Below are positions 1 to 7,158 of a DNA stretch of 7,889 nt, in pieces. Position numbers and translations under genes: made by a program. The stretch spans positions 1 through 7,889 of the forward strand of contig JAUYTA010000084.1 of the NCBI GenBank assembly GCA_030695265.1, in the 5' to 3' direction. Positions within the stretch are counted from its first letter, which is position 1. The number at the start of each line of letters is the position of its first letter. This DNA comes from Bacteroidota bacterium (lineage in GTDB: Bacteria > Bacteroidota > Bacteroidia > Bacteroidales > Prolixibacteraceae). A model generated the notes under the pieces. The model was given only the letters and a program-made list of their open reading frames with translations. It was not told the origin of the DNA and made no database searches.

Positions 1-533
1 TTCATACAGAAAGAAGCACTTCTTTTTCAAACGATTTTGTTGGCGAAGTTGTACAAAGCTGGGAAAACGCGTCATCTGATTTATCGCCGAAAGTTCGCAA
101 GGTGATTTTCAGGATAGGACTGATTTTGGGAAAAGAGGCGAAAACCATTCAGAATTTGTTGCCATTGTTTAAACTTGGACTTGGCGGAAAGATCGGATCA
201 GGAACTCAACCATTCCCTTTTGTGCATATTTTCGATGTGGTAAATGCAATTATTTGGGGCATTGAACATGAACAGGCACGGGGAGCATACAATCTGGTTG
301 CTCCTGACAACATTGACAATAAAACATTTACCAAGGTTTTGGCACAATCAGTAAAAAGGCCTGCAATTTTTACCGTTCCTGAATTTGCACTAAAATTAGT
401 GCTGGGCAAAGCATCCTCACTGCTTCTCCAAAGCCCACAGGTTGTTCCAAAAAGATTGCTAAACGAAGGGTTTGTGTTTCTGTTCCCTGAGATAAAATCG
501 TGTCTTGCTGAAGTTGTAAAATCAAAAACTTAA
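1..533 (+). CDS. TIGR01777-type SDR epimerase, 3' part
   Basis: This is the C-terminal part of an NAD(P)-binding sugar-epimerase-like protein of the extended SDR superfamily (TIGR01777/YfcH type, with a DUF1731-like tail). The reading frame is open to the left edge: the first full codon is at 3, and the true start lies outside the window. About 176 residues are present of a usual ~300, so the Rossmann glycine motif and the Tyr-x3-Lys site are missing. Visible family marks, in order, are GEVVQSWE, then RIGLILGKE, then LGLGGKIGSG, then the VHIFDVVNAI segment, then YNLVAPDNIDNKTF and the tail VVPKRLLNEGF. The GTG at 102 is internal, because homology continues upstream of it. The stop overlaps the tail of the convergent hydrolase gene by 12 bp. 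The physiological substrate of this family is generally unknown. Family assignment is firm; function is not. Confidence 0.88.
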   Translation, partial: HTERSTSFSNDFVGEVVQSWENASSDLSPKVRKVIFRIGLILGKEAKTIQNLLPLFKLGLGGKIGSGTQPFPFVHIFDVVNAIIWGIEHEQARGAYNLVAPDNIDNKTFTKVLAQSVKRPAIFTVPEFALKLVLGKASSLLLQSPQVVPKRLLNEGFVFLFPEIKSCLAEVVKSKT

Positions 534-1304
534 AACCTGACCGGTTTTTAACTGACTGATTTTAAATTCAGTATAAAAGGCTGAAAGGGCAGGAAGTTCG
601 GTGCAATGCGATGGAATAATATCAGCGATTTGCTCGTTTTTAAAATACGCGATAGTTTGTTGGGTTTGTTCGTCAATGTGTTTTAGATGAAAACCACCAA
701 TTACCGCCGAAATTTTTGAGATACCTGTTACTTTTTTAGCATACTCGCAAATATTGCAAATTCCTGAATGGGCGCATCCTGAGACAATTATCAGGCTTTT
801 ATCCTGAACAATTGCCAAAGCTGAATCATCAGGAACAAAATCAGCGCTTCCCTGCTCTTCAACAAAATTGGTTGATTGGGACTCAAAGTTATTTGCACGT
901 GGGATTTCACCCAGAAATATTATACTTTCAGAAATCTTATATGGTTTGGCAGAAGTTATCAGCTTGAACCTTTTTTCGAGCGTTTCCTTATCAAGCGTCA
1001 AACCGATATTAATCAGTCCATTTTTTCGGGTACGTTTGATAAATGCATTTGGGTGAGTAATCAAAGTTTTGTTTTCAATGTATTGCAAACCATCGCCATG
1101 ATCCCAATGACCGTGGCTCAAAACAATCAAATCGACTACATCCTGAAGTTCGATACCCATTTGCCGGGCATTTTGCAAAAATACATCGCTGTGTCCGGTA
1201 TCGAACAAAATGGTTTTACCATCGTGTTCAATCAGGTACGACAAGCCATGTTCGGCCAGAAATCTTCCGCCAGCCACAATTTCCGTAAGTACAGTCAGTT
1301 TCAT
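522..1304 (-). CDS. Metallo-beta-lactamase-fold hydrolase (COG1237 type)
   Basis: The product is a 260-residue cytosolic MBL-fold metal-dependent hydrolase. It starts with the family-typical MKLTVLTEIV and an AEHGLSYLIE segment. The metal motif H-x-H-x-D-H is HGHWDH at residues 64-69, after the FDTG strand (residues 34-37). Further likely ligand regions are GCAHSGICN (176-184), GGFHL (203-207) and PSHCTE (231-236), all characteristic of COG1237. Databases often label this family 7,8-dihydropterin-6-yl-methyl-aminobenzene-ribofuranosyl-phosphate synthase, after a methanogen enzyme. Nothing here supports methanopterin synthesis, so I leave the substrate open. The ATG overlaps the thioesterase stop (ATGA), which implies one transcript and coupled translation. 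No Shine-Dalgarno is evident. Length and motifs indicate an intact gene. Confidence 0.87.
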   Translation of the reverse strand: MKLTVLTEIVAGGRFLAEHGLSYLIEHDGKTILFDTGHSDVFLQNARQMGIELQDVVDLIVLSHGHWDHGDGLQYIENKTLITHPNAFIKRTRKNGLINIGLTLDKETLEKRFKLITSAKPYKISESIIFLGEIPRANNFESQSTNFVEEQGSADFVPDDSALAIVQDKSLIIVSGCAHSGICNICEYAKKVTGISKISAVIGGFHLKHIDEQTQQTIAYFKNEQIADIIPSHCTELPALSAFYTEFKISQLKTGQVLSF

Positions 1305-1720
1305 TCCGATTCTTTATTAAAATAACCGATCATCGCATTTACAACAATTTCCGGCACCCTCATTGGTTTTCTGGAAATGCTGTCCACAAAAACAATCTCG
1401 GATACGGCGGTGCAGATTTTTTCATTCATTTCATTCCTGATCTCAAATTCGAACTGACAACGAATCTTCGGCATCTCGCGGAGTGTAGTTCGAATGGTGA
1501 GTAATTCATCGTATCCGGCGGCTTTCAAATACCTCAGGTTGATGCTGATAACGGGAATCATGATCTGGTTTTCTTCGAGTACCTGATCGTTAATGCCCAG
1601 ATTTCGCATCAGTTCGGTGCGTGCCTGATGGCAATAACTCACATAATTGGCATGGTAAACATAGCCCATCTGGTCAACCTCTCCGTATCGCGGACGAAGG
1701 CTCATTGTGTTTTGAATCAT
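1301..1720 (-). CDS. 4HBT-family acyl-CoA thioesterase
   Basis: The product is 139 residues, the normal size for a single hot-dog-fold thioesterase of the YbgC/FadM 4-hydroxybenzoyl-CoA thioesterase group. Such enzymes hydrolyse acyl-CoA or acyl-ACP thioesters in the cytosol, usually as tetramers. The active-site segment is clear near the N-terminus: RYGEVDQMGYVYHANY, with the catalytic Asp at residue 16, His at 23 and Asn at 25, followed by ARTEL (33-37) at the start of the long helix. The C-terminal half carries the expected beta-strand pattern (LTIRTTLREMP, then CQFEFEIRNE). The start at 1720 leaves a short lead before the first strand; Met6 is an alternative. It lies 76 bp downstream of pckA on the same strand, separated by a hairpin, and overlaps the downstream hydrolase by 4 bp. 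The specific acyl substrate cannot be read from the sequence. Confidence 0.88.
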   Translation of the reverse strand: MIQNTMSLRPRYGEVDQMGYVYHANYVSYCHQARTELMRNLGINDQVLEENQIMIPVISINLRYLKAAGYDELLTIRTTLREMPKIRCQFEFEIRNEMNEKICTAVSEIVFVDSISRKPMRVPEIVVNAMIGYFNKESE

Positions 1721-1739
1721 ATTAATTACCTTTAAAAGT

Positions 1740-1774
1740 AAAAGAGGCTAAACTCTAATGAGCTAGCCTCTTTT
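1740..1774 (-). terminator. Hairpin terminator downstream of pckA
   Basis: The arms 1740-1750 and 1764-1774 pair perfectly over 11 bp, with core AGAGGCTA/TAGCCTCT. The 13-nt loop can form a further CTC/GAG pairing. It sits 22 bp past the pckA stop. On the minus strand, the direction pckA is transcribed, the 3' tail is T-rich but interrupted (TTTTACTTTT), so termination may be partial. On the plus strand the tail is a cleaner TTTTTATATT, but no plus-strand gene lies upstream. Confidence 0.75.
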
Positions 1775-1796
1775 TATATTCTACAAATTGATTTGA

Positions 1797-3392
1797 CTAC
1801 AATTGAGGACCTGCAACTTTCAAAGCAATCGCAGCATCGTTGTCACAATACTGTTCGAAGTTTGCGATGTATTTAGCAGCAAGTAATTTTGCTTTTGCAG
1901 TCCAGTCAGCTTCTGTTGGATAGGTGTCACGTGGATCAAGAATTCCTTCAGAAACGTTATTCAATGCAACAGGAACAGTAAGATTCAAAACAGGAATTTG
2001 TTTTGTTTCAGCTTTCAAAATTGATCCGTCGATAATGGCATCAATAATGGCACGTGTATCTTTCAACGACATACGTTTGCCGGTTCCGTTCCAACCTGTG
2101 TTTACCAAATAAGCTTTTGCTCCGTGTTCCTGCATTTTTCCTACCAATGTTTTTGCATACATTGTTGGGTGCAAAGTAAGGAAAGCTTCACCGAATGCTG
2201 GAGAGAACGACATTTGAGGTTCAGTGATACCGCGTTCAGTTCCGGCCAATTTTGAAGTGTAACCGCAAAGGAAGTGGTATTGAGCCGATTTATCGTCCAA
2301 AATAGAAACCGGAGGCAATACGCCAAATGCGTCAGCACTCAGATAAATGATTTCTGAAGCGTGACCTGCACGTGAAGGAGAAACGATTTTGCTGATGTGG
2401 TAAATCGGGTAAGAAACACGTGTGTTTTCAGTTTTTGAAGCAGCAGCAGTGAAATCAGGAGTTCCGTCAGCTTTAACAGTTACGTTTTCCAACAATGCAT
2501 CACGTTTGATAGCTCTCCAAATGTCTGGCTCGTTGTCTTTGCTCAGGTCGATAACTTTAGCGTAGCAACCACCTTCATAGTTGAATACACCATGATCGTC
2601 CCAGCCATGTTCGTCATCACCAATCCGGTAACGTTTTGGATCGGCAGAAAGAGTGGTTTTACCTGTTCCTGACAGACCAAAGAAAATAGCAACATCACCT
2701 TCAGGTCCAACGTTGGCAGAACAATGCATAGAAGCGATACCGCGCAATGGCAAATAATAGTTCATCAAAGCGAAAATACCTTTTTTCATTTCGCCACCAT
2801 ACCATGTTCCACCAATAACCTGCATTTTGCGGGTCAAATCGAACAATGTAAAGTTTTCAGAATGCAATCCCTGTTCTTTCCAGTTTGGATTGGTAATTTT
2901 AGAACCGTTCAAGGTTACGAAATCAGGTTCGCCATAGTTTGCCAGTTCGTAATGAGATGGACGGATAAACATGTTGGTTACAAAATGAGCCTGCCATGCA
3001 ACTTCCATAATGAAACGAACTTTCATACGGGTATCTTCATTTGTTCCGCAAAAAGTATCAACAACATATAATTTTTTTGCGCCTGAAAGTTGCTCTACAA
3101 CCAGGTCTTTACATGCGTCGAAAACTTCAGGAGAAGTTGGGCGGTTGATAGTTCCGTCCCACCACATTGTATCTTTTGTTGTGTCATCCAATACAATGAA
3201 TTTATCTTTTGGGGAACGTCCGGTAAAAATACCGGTATCTACAGAAATGGCTCCTGTATTGGTTAATATTCCTTTTTCAAAACCTTCGTTAGCTGGATCC
3301 ATTTCAGCCTGAAAAAGTTCCTCATAAGTTGGATTGTGAATAATTTCTACGTTGGTATTAATACCATACTTTAAAAGATCTGTGTTTTTCAT
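1797..3392 (-). CDS. pckA: ATP-dependent phosphoenolpyruvate carboxykinase
   Basis: PckA interconverts oxaloacetate + ATP with phosphoenolpyruvate + CO2 + ADP, in the cytosol. It runs either in gluconeogenesis or, in many fermentative Bacteroidota, in the carboxylating direction toward succinate. The 531-residue length matches the family (~530-540). Visible elements: GRSPKDKF near residues 58-65, with the substrate-binding Arg at 59; GGEMKKGIF (199-207), with the Mn-ligand Lys at 204; MHCSANVG with His 223; P-loop GLSGTGKTT (239-247); the IGDDEHGW signature (257-264), with the metal-ligand Asp at 260; NTRVSYPI with Arg 325; and [10 protein letters not shown] (431-440). All key residues are present. 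The ATG at 3392 is the natural start ([10 protein letters not shown]) and has no Shine-Dalgarno. Most codons end in A or T, unlike the pckG core. The gene is transcribed divergently from pckG, and a hairpin follows the stop. Confidence 0.98.
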   Translation of the reverse strand: MKNTDLLKYGINTNVEIIHNPTYEELFQAEMDPANEGFEKGILTNTGAISVDTGIFTGRSPKDKFIVLDDTTKDTMWWDGTINRPTSPEVFDACKDLVVEQLSGAKKLYVVDTFCGTNEDTRMKVRFIMEVAWQAHFVTNMFIRPSHYELANYGEPDFVTLNGSKITNPNWKEQGLHSENFTLFDLTRKMQVIGGTWYGGEMKKGIFALMNYYLPLRGIASMHCSANVGPEGDVAIFFGLSGTGKTTLSADPKRYRIGDDEHGWDDHGVFNYEGGCYAKVIDLSKDNEPDIWRAIKRDALLENVTVKADGTPDFTAAASKTENTRVSYPIYHISKIVSPSRAGHASEIIYLSADAFGVLPPVSILDDKSAQYHFLCGYTSKLAGTERGITEPQMSFSPAFGEAFLTLHPTMYAKTLVGKMQEHGAKAYLVNTGWNGTGKRMSLKDTRAIIDAIIDGSILKAETKQIPVLNLTVPVALNNVSEGILDPRDTYPTEADWTAKAKLLAAKYIANFEQYCDNDAAIALKVAGPQL

Positions 3393-3444
3393 GATAAGTA
3401 ATTAAAATTTAACAAGTTTCAACAATTCAAAATTTTCTCGGAAA

Positions 3445-3472
3445 CAAAATTAGCTTTTTTTTATGCCCTCAA
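3445..3472 (-). promoter_or_regulatory. Predicted Bacteroidota-type promoter of pckA
   Basis: Reading the minus strand, TTG at 3472-3470 is followed by 17 bp and then TAATTTTG at 3452-3445. The latter is a perfect match to the Bacteroidota primary-sigma -7 consensus TAnnTTTG, at an accepted distance from a -33 TTG. Transcription would begin near 3438-3440, giving a leader of about 46-48 nt. Prediction by motif only. Confidence 0.6.
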
Positions 3473-3653
3473 TGGTCGATTAACATTAAATTAAGATCAT
3501 TTCGGGTGAAGTCTATCGTTCCGAAACCAATTAATCTACAAAACACTGGATATCAACACACAAACAAAACAAAGCAAAAATTTTCAGGATTAATTAATTG
3601 TAAAGAAGCATTTGAGCTATTGCGTTTAAATGAAGCAAAGTTGTAGATCTAAT

Positions 3654-3661
3654 TATATTTG
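3654..3661 (+). promoter_or_regulatory. Candidate -7 element of pckG
   Basis: TATATTTG matches TAnnTTTG exactly and would place the start near 3667, with a leader of about 45 nt. No TTG lies at the normal 17-23 bp distance upstream. The nearest are 10 bp (3641-3643) and 31 bp (3620-3622) away. The -33 box is therefore weak, and the promoter may need an activator or be only a candidate. Confidence 0.4.
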
Positions 3662-3711
3662 TGACAATTGAGAAAATTTGAATTCACTGACTATTTAAAA
3701 CAAATTATCAA

Positions 3712-5502
3712 ATGACAAAAAACAAAAAGCTTTTAGATTGGGTAAATGAATGGGCATCGGTTTGCCAACCTGACAGTGTTTATTGGTGTGATGGTTCGGA
3801 AGAAGAGAACCAAAGATTATTGGATGAAATGGTAGCTTCCGGGGCTGCCATAAAACTAAACGAAAAAAAACGGCCGGGTAGTTATGCTTTTAACAGCGAT
3901 CCAAGTGACGTTGCCCGTGTTGAGAACCGTACATTTATTTGTACCGAAAAGAAAGAAGATGCCGGGCCAACCAACAACTGGAAAGCTCCCGCTGAAATGA
4001 AAGCCGAAATGCTTGAAAGTTACAAAGGCTGCATGAAAGGACGTACCATGTATGTTATTCCTTTCAGCATGGGACCATTGGGTTCAAACATTGCAAAAAT
4101 TGGTGTTGAGATATCCGATTCAGCTTACGTTGTAGTTAACATGCGCATTATGACCCGTATGGGCAAAGCTGTTCTCGATGTTCTTGGCGATGATGATTTC
4201 ATCCCTTGTATCCACTCGGTAGGCTCCCCGCTCGAACCAGGGCAACAAGATTTAAGATGGCCCTGCGCTTCAAACATCGACGATAAATACATTTCACATT
4301 TTCCTGAAACCAACGAAATCTGGTCATTTGGATCAGGATACGGCGGCAACGCGCTGCTTGGCAAAAAATGTCTCGCCCTGCGTATTGCTTCAACAATGGC
4401 AAAACGCGAAGGTTGGTTGGCTGAGCACATGTTGATCATGGGCATCACCAATCCTCAGGGAGCGAAGAAATATATCGCTGCCGCTTTCCCAAGCGCCTGT
4501 GGAAAAACCAATCTCGCCATGCTCATCCCAACCATCCCGGGATATACAGTTGAAACCGTTGGTGACGACATCGCCTGGATGAAATTTGACAACGAAGGGG
4601 TATTGCGTGCCATTAACCCAGAAGCCGGTTTCTTTGGCGTTGCTCCGATGACTTCTGTTGAAACCAACCCCAACGCCTTACATAGCGCCGATAAAAACAC
4701 CATTTTCACCAACGTTGGTGTAACTCCTGATGGTGATGTTTGGTGGGAAGGTATCGGATACGATTGCCCGGCTGGCACAATTAACTGGAAAAACAAATTA
4801 CACGATCCTGCGTCAGGCGAATTAGCAGCACATCCGAATGCCCGTTTCACTGCTCCTGCAAGCCAATGTCCATGTGTTGACCCGGCCTGGGAAGATCCGG
4901 CAGGTGTGCCGATTTCGGCTATCCTGTTCGGTGGTCGTCGTCCAACTACAGTTCCATTGGTATATCAGGCTTTCGACTGGAACCACGGAACTTTTATGGG
5001 ATCAATTGTAGGCTCTGAAGTCACTGCAGCAGCTATTGGCTTGAAAGCCGGCGTACGTCGCGACCCATTTGCAATGTTGCCTTTCATGGGCTACAACATG
5101 GGCGATTACTTCGGACATTGGGTAAGCATTGGCGAAAATGCTCCTGACAAGAGCAAATTACCTATGATTTTCAATGTGAACTGGTTCCGTAAAAGCTCGG
5201 AAGGGAAATGGCTGTGGCCTGGTTATGGCGAAAACATTCGCGTATTGGGCTGGATTATTGACCGTGTATTGGGCAATGTTGATGCTATTGAAACACCAAT
5301 CGGGTTGATTCCAAAAAAAGAAGACATCAACATCGAAGGTCTTGCTGGTCAGGCTGAATTGATGGACGATCTTCTTGCTGTTGATAAATCATTGTGGATG
5401 GATGAGTGTGAACTGATCGCTGAACATCAGGCTCAGTTTGGAAGCTCGCTACCTGCAGAAATGAAGGAACAATTTGAAAATCTTAAATCAAGACTTGCAT
5501 AG
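3712..5502 (+). CDS. pckG: GTP-dependent phosphoenolpyruvate carboxykinase
   Basis: PckG interconverts oxaloacetate + GTP with phosphoenolpyruvate + CO2 + GDP in the cytosol. At 596 residues it has full family length. Family hallmarks are intact: VARVENRT near 68-74 with the substrate Arg at 69; SGYGGN (208-213) with Tyr 210; GKKC with metal-ligand Lys 219; LAEHM with His 239; the GTP-PEPCK P-loop FPSACGKTN (259-267) with the reactive-type Cys at 263; VGDDIAW (283-289) with Asp 286; [12 protein letters not shown] (301-312); [15 protein letters not shown] (406-420); and [19 protein letters not shown] (490-508). The N-terminus aligns with known enzymes from the first residues, supporting the ATG at 3712, which follows an A-rich leader without a Shine-Dalgarno. 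Many codons in the P-loop region end in C, contrasting with pckA. The two genes belong to separate families, so this is not a recent duplication. Confidence 0.98.
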   Translation: MTKNKKLLDWVNEWASVCQPDSVYWCDGSEEENQRLLDEMVASGAAIKLNEKKRPGSYAFNSDPSDVARVENRTFICTEKKEDAGPTNNWKAPAEMKAEMLESYKGCMKGRTMYVIPFSMGPLGSNIAKIGVEISDSAYVVVNMRIMTRMGKAVLDVLGDDDFIPCIHSVGSPLEPGQQDLRWPCASNIDDKYISHFPETNEIWSFGSGYGGNALLGKKCLALRIASTMAKREGWLAEHMLIMGITNPQGAKKYIAAAFPSACGKTNLAMLIPTIPGYTVETVGDDIAWMKFDNEGVLRAINPEAGFFGVAPMTSVETNPNALHSADKNTIFTNVGVTPDGDVWWEGIGYDCPAGTINWKNKLHDPASGELAAHPNARFTAPASQCPCVDPAWEDPAGVPISAILFGGRRPTTVPLVYQAFDWNHGTFMGSIVGSEVTAAAIGLKAGVRRDPFAMLPFMGYNMGDYFGHWVSIGENAPDKSKLPMIFNVNWFRKSSEGKWLWPGYGENIRVLGWIIDRVLGNVDAIETPIGLIPKKEDINIEGLAGQAELMDDLLAVDKSLWMDECELIAEHQAQFGSSLPAEMKEQFENLKSRLA

Positions 5503-5531
5503 TTTCTGATAAGGTTGTTGCATAAAAATAA

Positions 5532-5560
5532 AAATGCCGGTATGTTCTATACCGGCATTT
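5532..5560. terminator. Bidirectional terminator between pckG and xerD
   Basis: Arms 5532-5543 and 5549-5560 form a perfect 12-bp stem (core ATGCCGGTAT/ATACCGGCAT) with a 5-nt loop. The plus-strand side continues ATTTTTTATC. The minus-strand side continues as T-rich TATTTTTATG. It lies between two convergent stop codons (5502 and 5579), so it can end both transcripts. Confidence 0.9.
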
Positions 5561-5578
5561 ATTTTTTATCGTTACACG

Positions 5579-6478
5579 TTATGATCTTGGATGAAATTGA
5601 TTTAAAGTTGTCTTTAAATAATCCCTGTCAAGATGGGTGTAAATCTCGGTAGTTAATATTGATTCATGCCCTAGCATTTCCTGCACAGCACGTAAATCGG
5701 CTCCACCATTAATGAGGTGGGTTGCAAATGAGTGCCTGAAAGTGTGAGGACTGATCTTCTTTTCGAATCCGGCTTTAATGGCCAGGTTTTTAATAATGGT
5801 AAAGATCATCACACGGCTTAATTTTTTGCCCCTGCGATTCAGGAAAAGAATGTTTTCACTTTCTTTTGAAACTTTCAATGATTTTCTATAAACATCAAGG
5901 TATTTATTGATTTCTTCAATCGCCTTTTCGCTTACAGGAACCAATCTTTCTTTGTTGGATTTACCTTCAACTTTAATATATCCCTGATCGAAGAACAGAT
6001 TGGATATTTTAAGGTTTACCAGTTCAGAAACGCGCAACCCGCAACTATACAAAGTTTCGAGCATTGCCTTGTTTCTCTGGCCTTCAGGTTTGGCCAACTC
6101 AACTGTATCGATCATCAGATCGATCTCTTCGATGGTAAGAACATCAGGAAGTTTACGGCCAATTTTTGGAGACTCCAACAAAGTTGTCGGATCGCTGGTA
6201 ATTTTACCTTCCATAAGCATATACTTATAGAACGATTTAATACCGGAAATTGTACGGGCTTGTGTTCTTGGTGAAACACCTTTGTCATTGATCCATTCTA
6301 CGAATTTCTTCAAATGATTCAGTTTCACTTTTTCTGGAGCCAGTTTCTTAACTTCTTCGTCAGAAAAGGTCATCAGCTTGTTTATATCATTGATATAAGC
6401 AGCAATTGAGTTTGCAGACAAACCCTTTTCCAAACGTAAGAAAGACTCAAATCCTTTTTTGCTATCTTCCCATTTCAT
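5579..6478 (-). CDS. xerD: Site-specific tyrosine recombinase XerD
   Basis: XerD is a chromosome-dimer-resolution recombinase that acts with a XerC partner at dif near the replication terminus. The 299-residue length is typical. The N-terminal SAM-like DNA-binding domain (about 1-100) shows LRLEKGLSANSIAAYINDI and the RTQARTISGIKSFYKYM helix. The catalytic domain follows, with every active residue visible: Arg149 (GLRVSEL), Lys173 (GKSNKER), His245 and Arg248 (SPHTFRHSFATHL), His271 (LGHES) and the nucleophile Tyr280 (IYTHL). Start at 6478 gives the family-like MKWEDSKKGFESFL. Housekeeping XerD rather than an element integrase is favoured by size, core neighbours and absence of att-like repeats or cargo. 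XerC is a close paralogue and cannot be fully excluded. The gene is divergent from aroQ and convergent with pckG. Confidence 0.93.
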   Translation of the reverse strand: MKWEDSKKGFESFLRLEKGLSANSIAAYINDINKLMTFSDEEVKKLAPEKVKLNHLKKFVEWINDKGVSPRTQARTISGIKSFYKYMLMEGKITSDPTTLLESPKIGRKLPDVLTIEEIDLMIDTVELAKPEGQRNKAMLETLYSCGLRVSELVNLKISNLFFDQGYIKVEGKSNKERLVPVSEKAIEEINKYLDVYRKSLKVSKESENILFLNRRGKKLSRVMIFTIIKNLAIKAGFEKKISPHTFRHSFATHLINGGADLRAVQEMLGHESILTTEIYTHLDRDYLKTTLNQFHPRS

Positions 6479-6643
6479 AATTAAAAGCTTTAAATTTTTA
6501 ATTCTATAACATTTATTGATAATTTTGGTTTGTAAACTCTGATGTATTTATAAAGTATGACCATCCACCCAGATTACATAATTTTTAGATACGAATTTAC
6601 GATCGGTTAAGTTACTATTATTATTAAAATAAAAAATCAAAAC
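6479..6643. promoter_or_regulatory. Divergent xerD/aroQ intergenic region
   Basis: This 165-bp AT-rich gap must hold the start signals of both genes. On the plus strand, TAATTTTG at 6520-6527 is an exact -7 match that would give aroQ a leader of about 110 nt. No -33 TTG is at the proper distance. No clear minus-strand TAnnTTTG was found for xerD. No hairpin or coding potential stands out. Confidence 0.35.
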
Positions 6644-7072
6644 ATGAAAATTTTGTTAATAAATGGTCCAAATTTGAATTTATTAGGAATTCGTGAGAAA
6701 AGTATCTATGGAAATTCCACATTTGAAAGCTATTTCAGGATTCTTGAGGAAAAATACAGTTCTATCAGTCTTGAATATTATCAATCAAATATCGAAGGTG
6801 AACTGATTAATAAAATCCATGAAACAGGATTCAGTTACGATGGGTTAGTTATCAATGCAGGCGCTTATACACACACCTCTGTGGCCATCCGAGATGCCAT
6901 TTCAGGAATAAAAGCTCCCGTTGTTGAAGTTCACATATCCAATATTTTGACCAGGGAAAGTTTCAGGCACGAATCTTTGATTGGCCCGGTTTGTATCGGT
7001 AGCATTATGGGATTTGGACTTGATTCATACAGACTTGGAATTGAAGCAATTACTGAATACATTAAATCTTAA
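6644..7072 (+). CDS. aroQ: Type II 3-dehydroquinate dehydratase
   Basis: AroQ catalyses the third step of the shikimate pathway, 3-dehydroquinate to 3-dehydroshikimate, and is typically a cytosolic dodecamer. The 142-residue length is normal. Diagnostic type II features are the N-terminal INGPNLNLLGIRE (6-18), with lid Arg17 and catalytic Tyr22 (SIYG); VINAGAYTHTS (69-79), with substrate-binding Asn71 and His77; and EVHISNI (95-101), with Glu95 and catalytic His97, then ESFRHES with Arg108. The start at 6644 begins directly with the conserved first strand (MKILLINGPN), so no other start is plausible; the leader is A-rich with no Shine-Dalgarno. pyk follows on the same strand 86 bp later but has its own promoter. 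Chorismate synthesis needs PEP, so the gene touches the same metabolite node as its neighbours. Confidence 0.97.
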   Translation: MKILLINGPNLNLLGIREKSIYGNSTFESYFRILEEKYSSISLEYYQSNIEGELINKIHETGFSYDGLVINAGAYTHTSVAIRDAISGIKAPVVEVHISNILTRESFRHESLIGPVCIGSIMGFGLDSYRLGIEAITEYIKS

Positions 7073-7093
7073 TGACATTTACACCCTCACTGG

Positions 7094-7109
7094 CGGATCG
7101 TTTGATCCG
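7094..7109 (+). repeat. Short perfect hairpin overlapping the pyk -33 region
   Basis: CGGATC-GTTT-GATCCG forms a 6-bp stem with a 4-nt loop, 22 bp after the aroQ stop. No T-run follows (AATTTAAAAATT), so it is a poor intrinsic terminator. The loop contains the TTT of the pyk -33 box, so it could instead be an operator or an mRNA 3'-end stabiliser. Role uncertain. Confidence 0.5.
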
Positions 7110-7133
7110 AATTTAAAAATTTGAATACTTTTG
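7101..7133 (+). promoter_or_regulatory. Predicted Bacteroidota-type promoter of pyk
   Basis: TTTG at 7101-7104, a 21-bp gap, then TACTTTTG at 7126-7133 fit the -33/-7 consensus (TTTG, TAnnTTTG) exactly. Transcription would begin near 7139-7141, giving a leader of about 20 nt before the pyk ATG. This is the best promoter in the window. Confidence 0.72.
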
Positions 7134-7158
7134 TCGCCCTCACCAATAAATATGAAGT

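Larger units (their letters stand above)
3393..3711. promoter_or_regulatory. Shared pckA/pckG divergent control region
   Basis: This 319-bp non-coding, strongly AT-rich interval separates the two carboxykinase start codons. It holds a minus-strand promoter candidate for pckA at 3445-3472 and a plus-strand -7 candidate for pckG at 3654-3661. Two inverted repeats could be protein-binding sites. One is TTTC-TCG-GAAA at 3434-3444, lying on the predicted pckA start site. The other is TTTCGG-N15-CCGAAA at 3500-3526, between the promoters. A loose AT-rich inverted pair also lies at 3528-3536 and 3588-3595. I see no small gene or known riboswitch. Regulatory roles are inferred from position only. Confidence 0.55.

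Noticed and set aside
102..533. GTG/internal start giving a complete 143-residue protein at the left end
   Set aside because: The frame continues to the window edge with family-consistent sequence (GEVVQSWE) upstream, so this is an edge-truncated longer gene.
876..1325. 149-codon plus-strand open frame opposite the MBL hydrolase
   Set aside because: It lies antisense to a gene with clear motifs, its translation matches no family I recognise, and it has no promoter of its own.
1733..1740. Minus-strand TACTTTTA as a -7 box for the thioesterase gene
   Set aside because: It has one mismatch to TAnnTTTG, no TTG at the right distance, and overlaps the terminator tail.
4455..4850. 131-codon minus-strand open frame inside pckG
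   Set aside because: It is a shadow of the highly conserved P-loop region of pckG; its sequence is explained by that coding constraint.
5579..6478. Tyrosine recombinase as the integrase of a mobile element
   Set aside because: Size and motifs match housekeeping XerD, neighbours are core metabolic genes, and no tRNA, att-like direct repeats or cargo genes are seen.
7082..7142. Near-direct repeat CACCCTCAC (7082-7090) and CGCCCTCAC (7134-7142) flanking the pyk promoter
   Set aside because: Nine bases with one mismatch is too short to separate from chance without comparative data.
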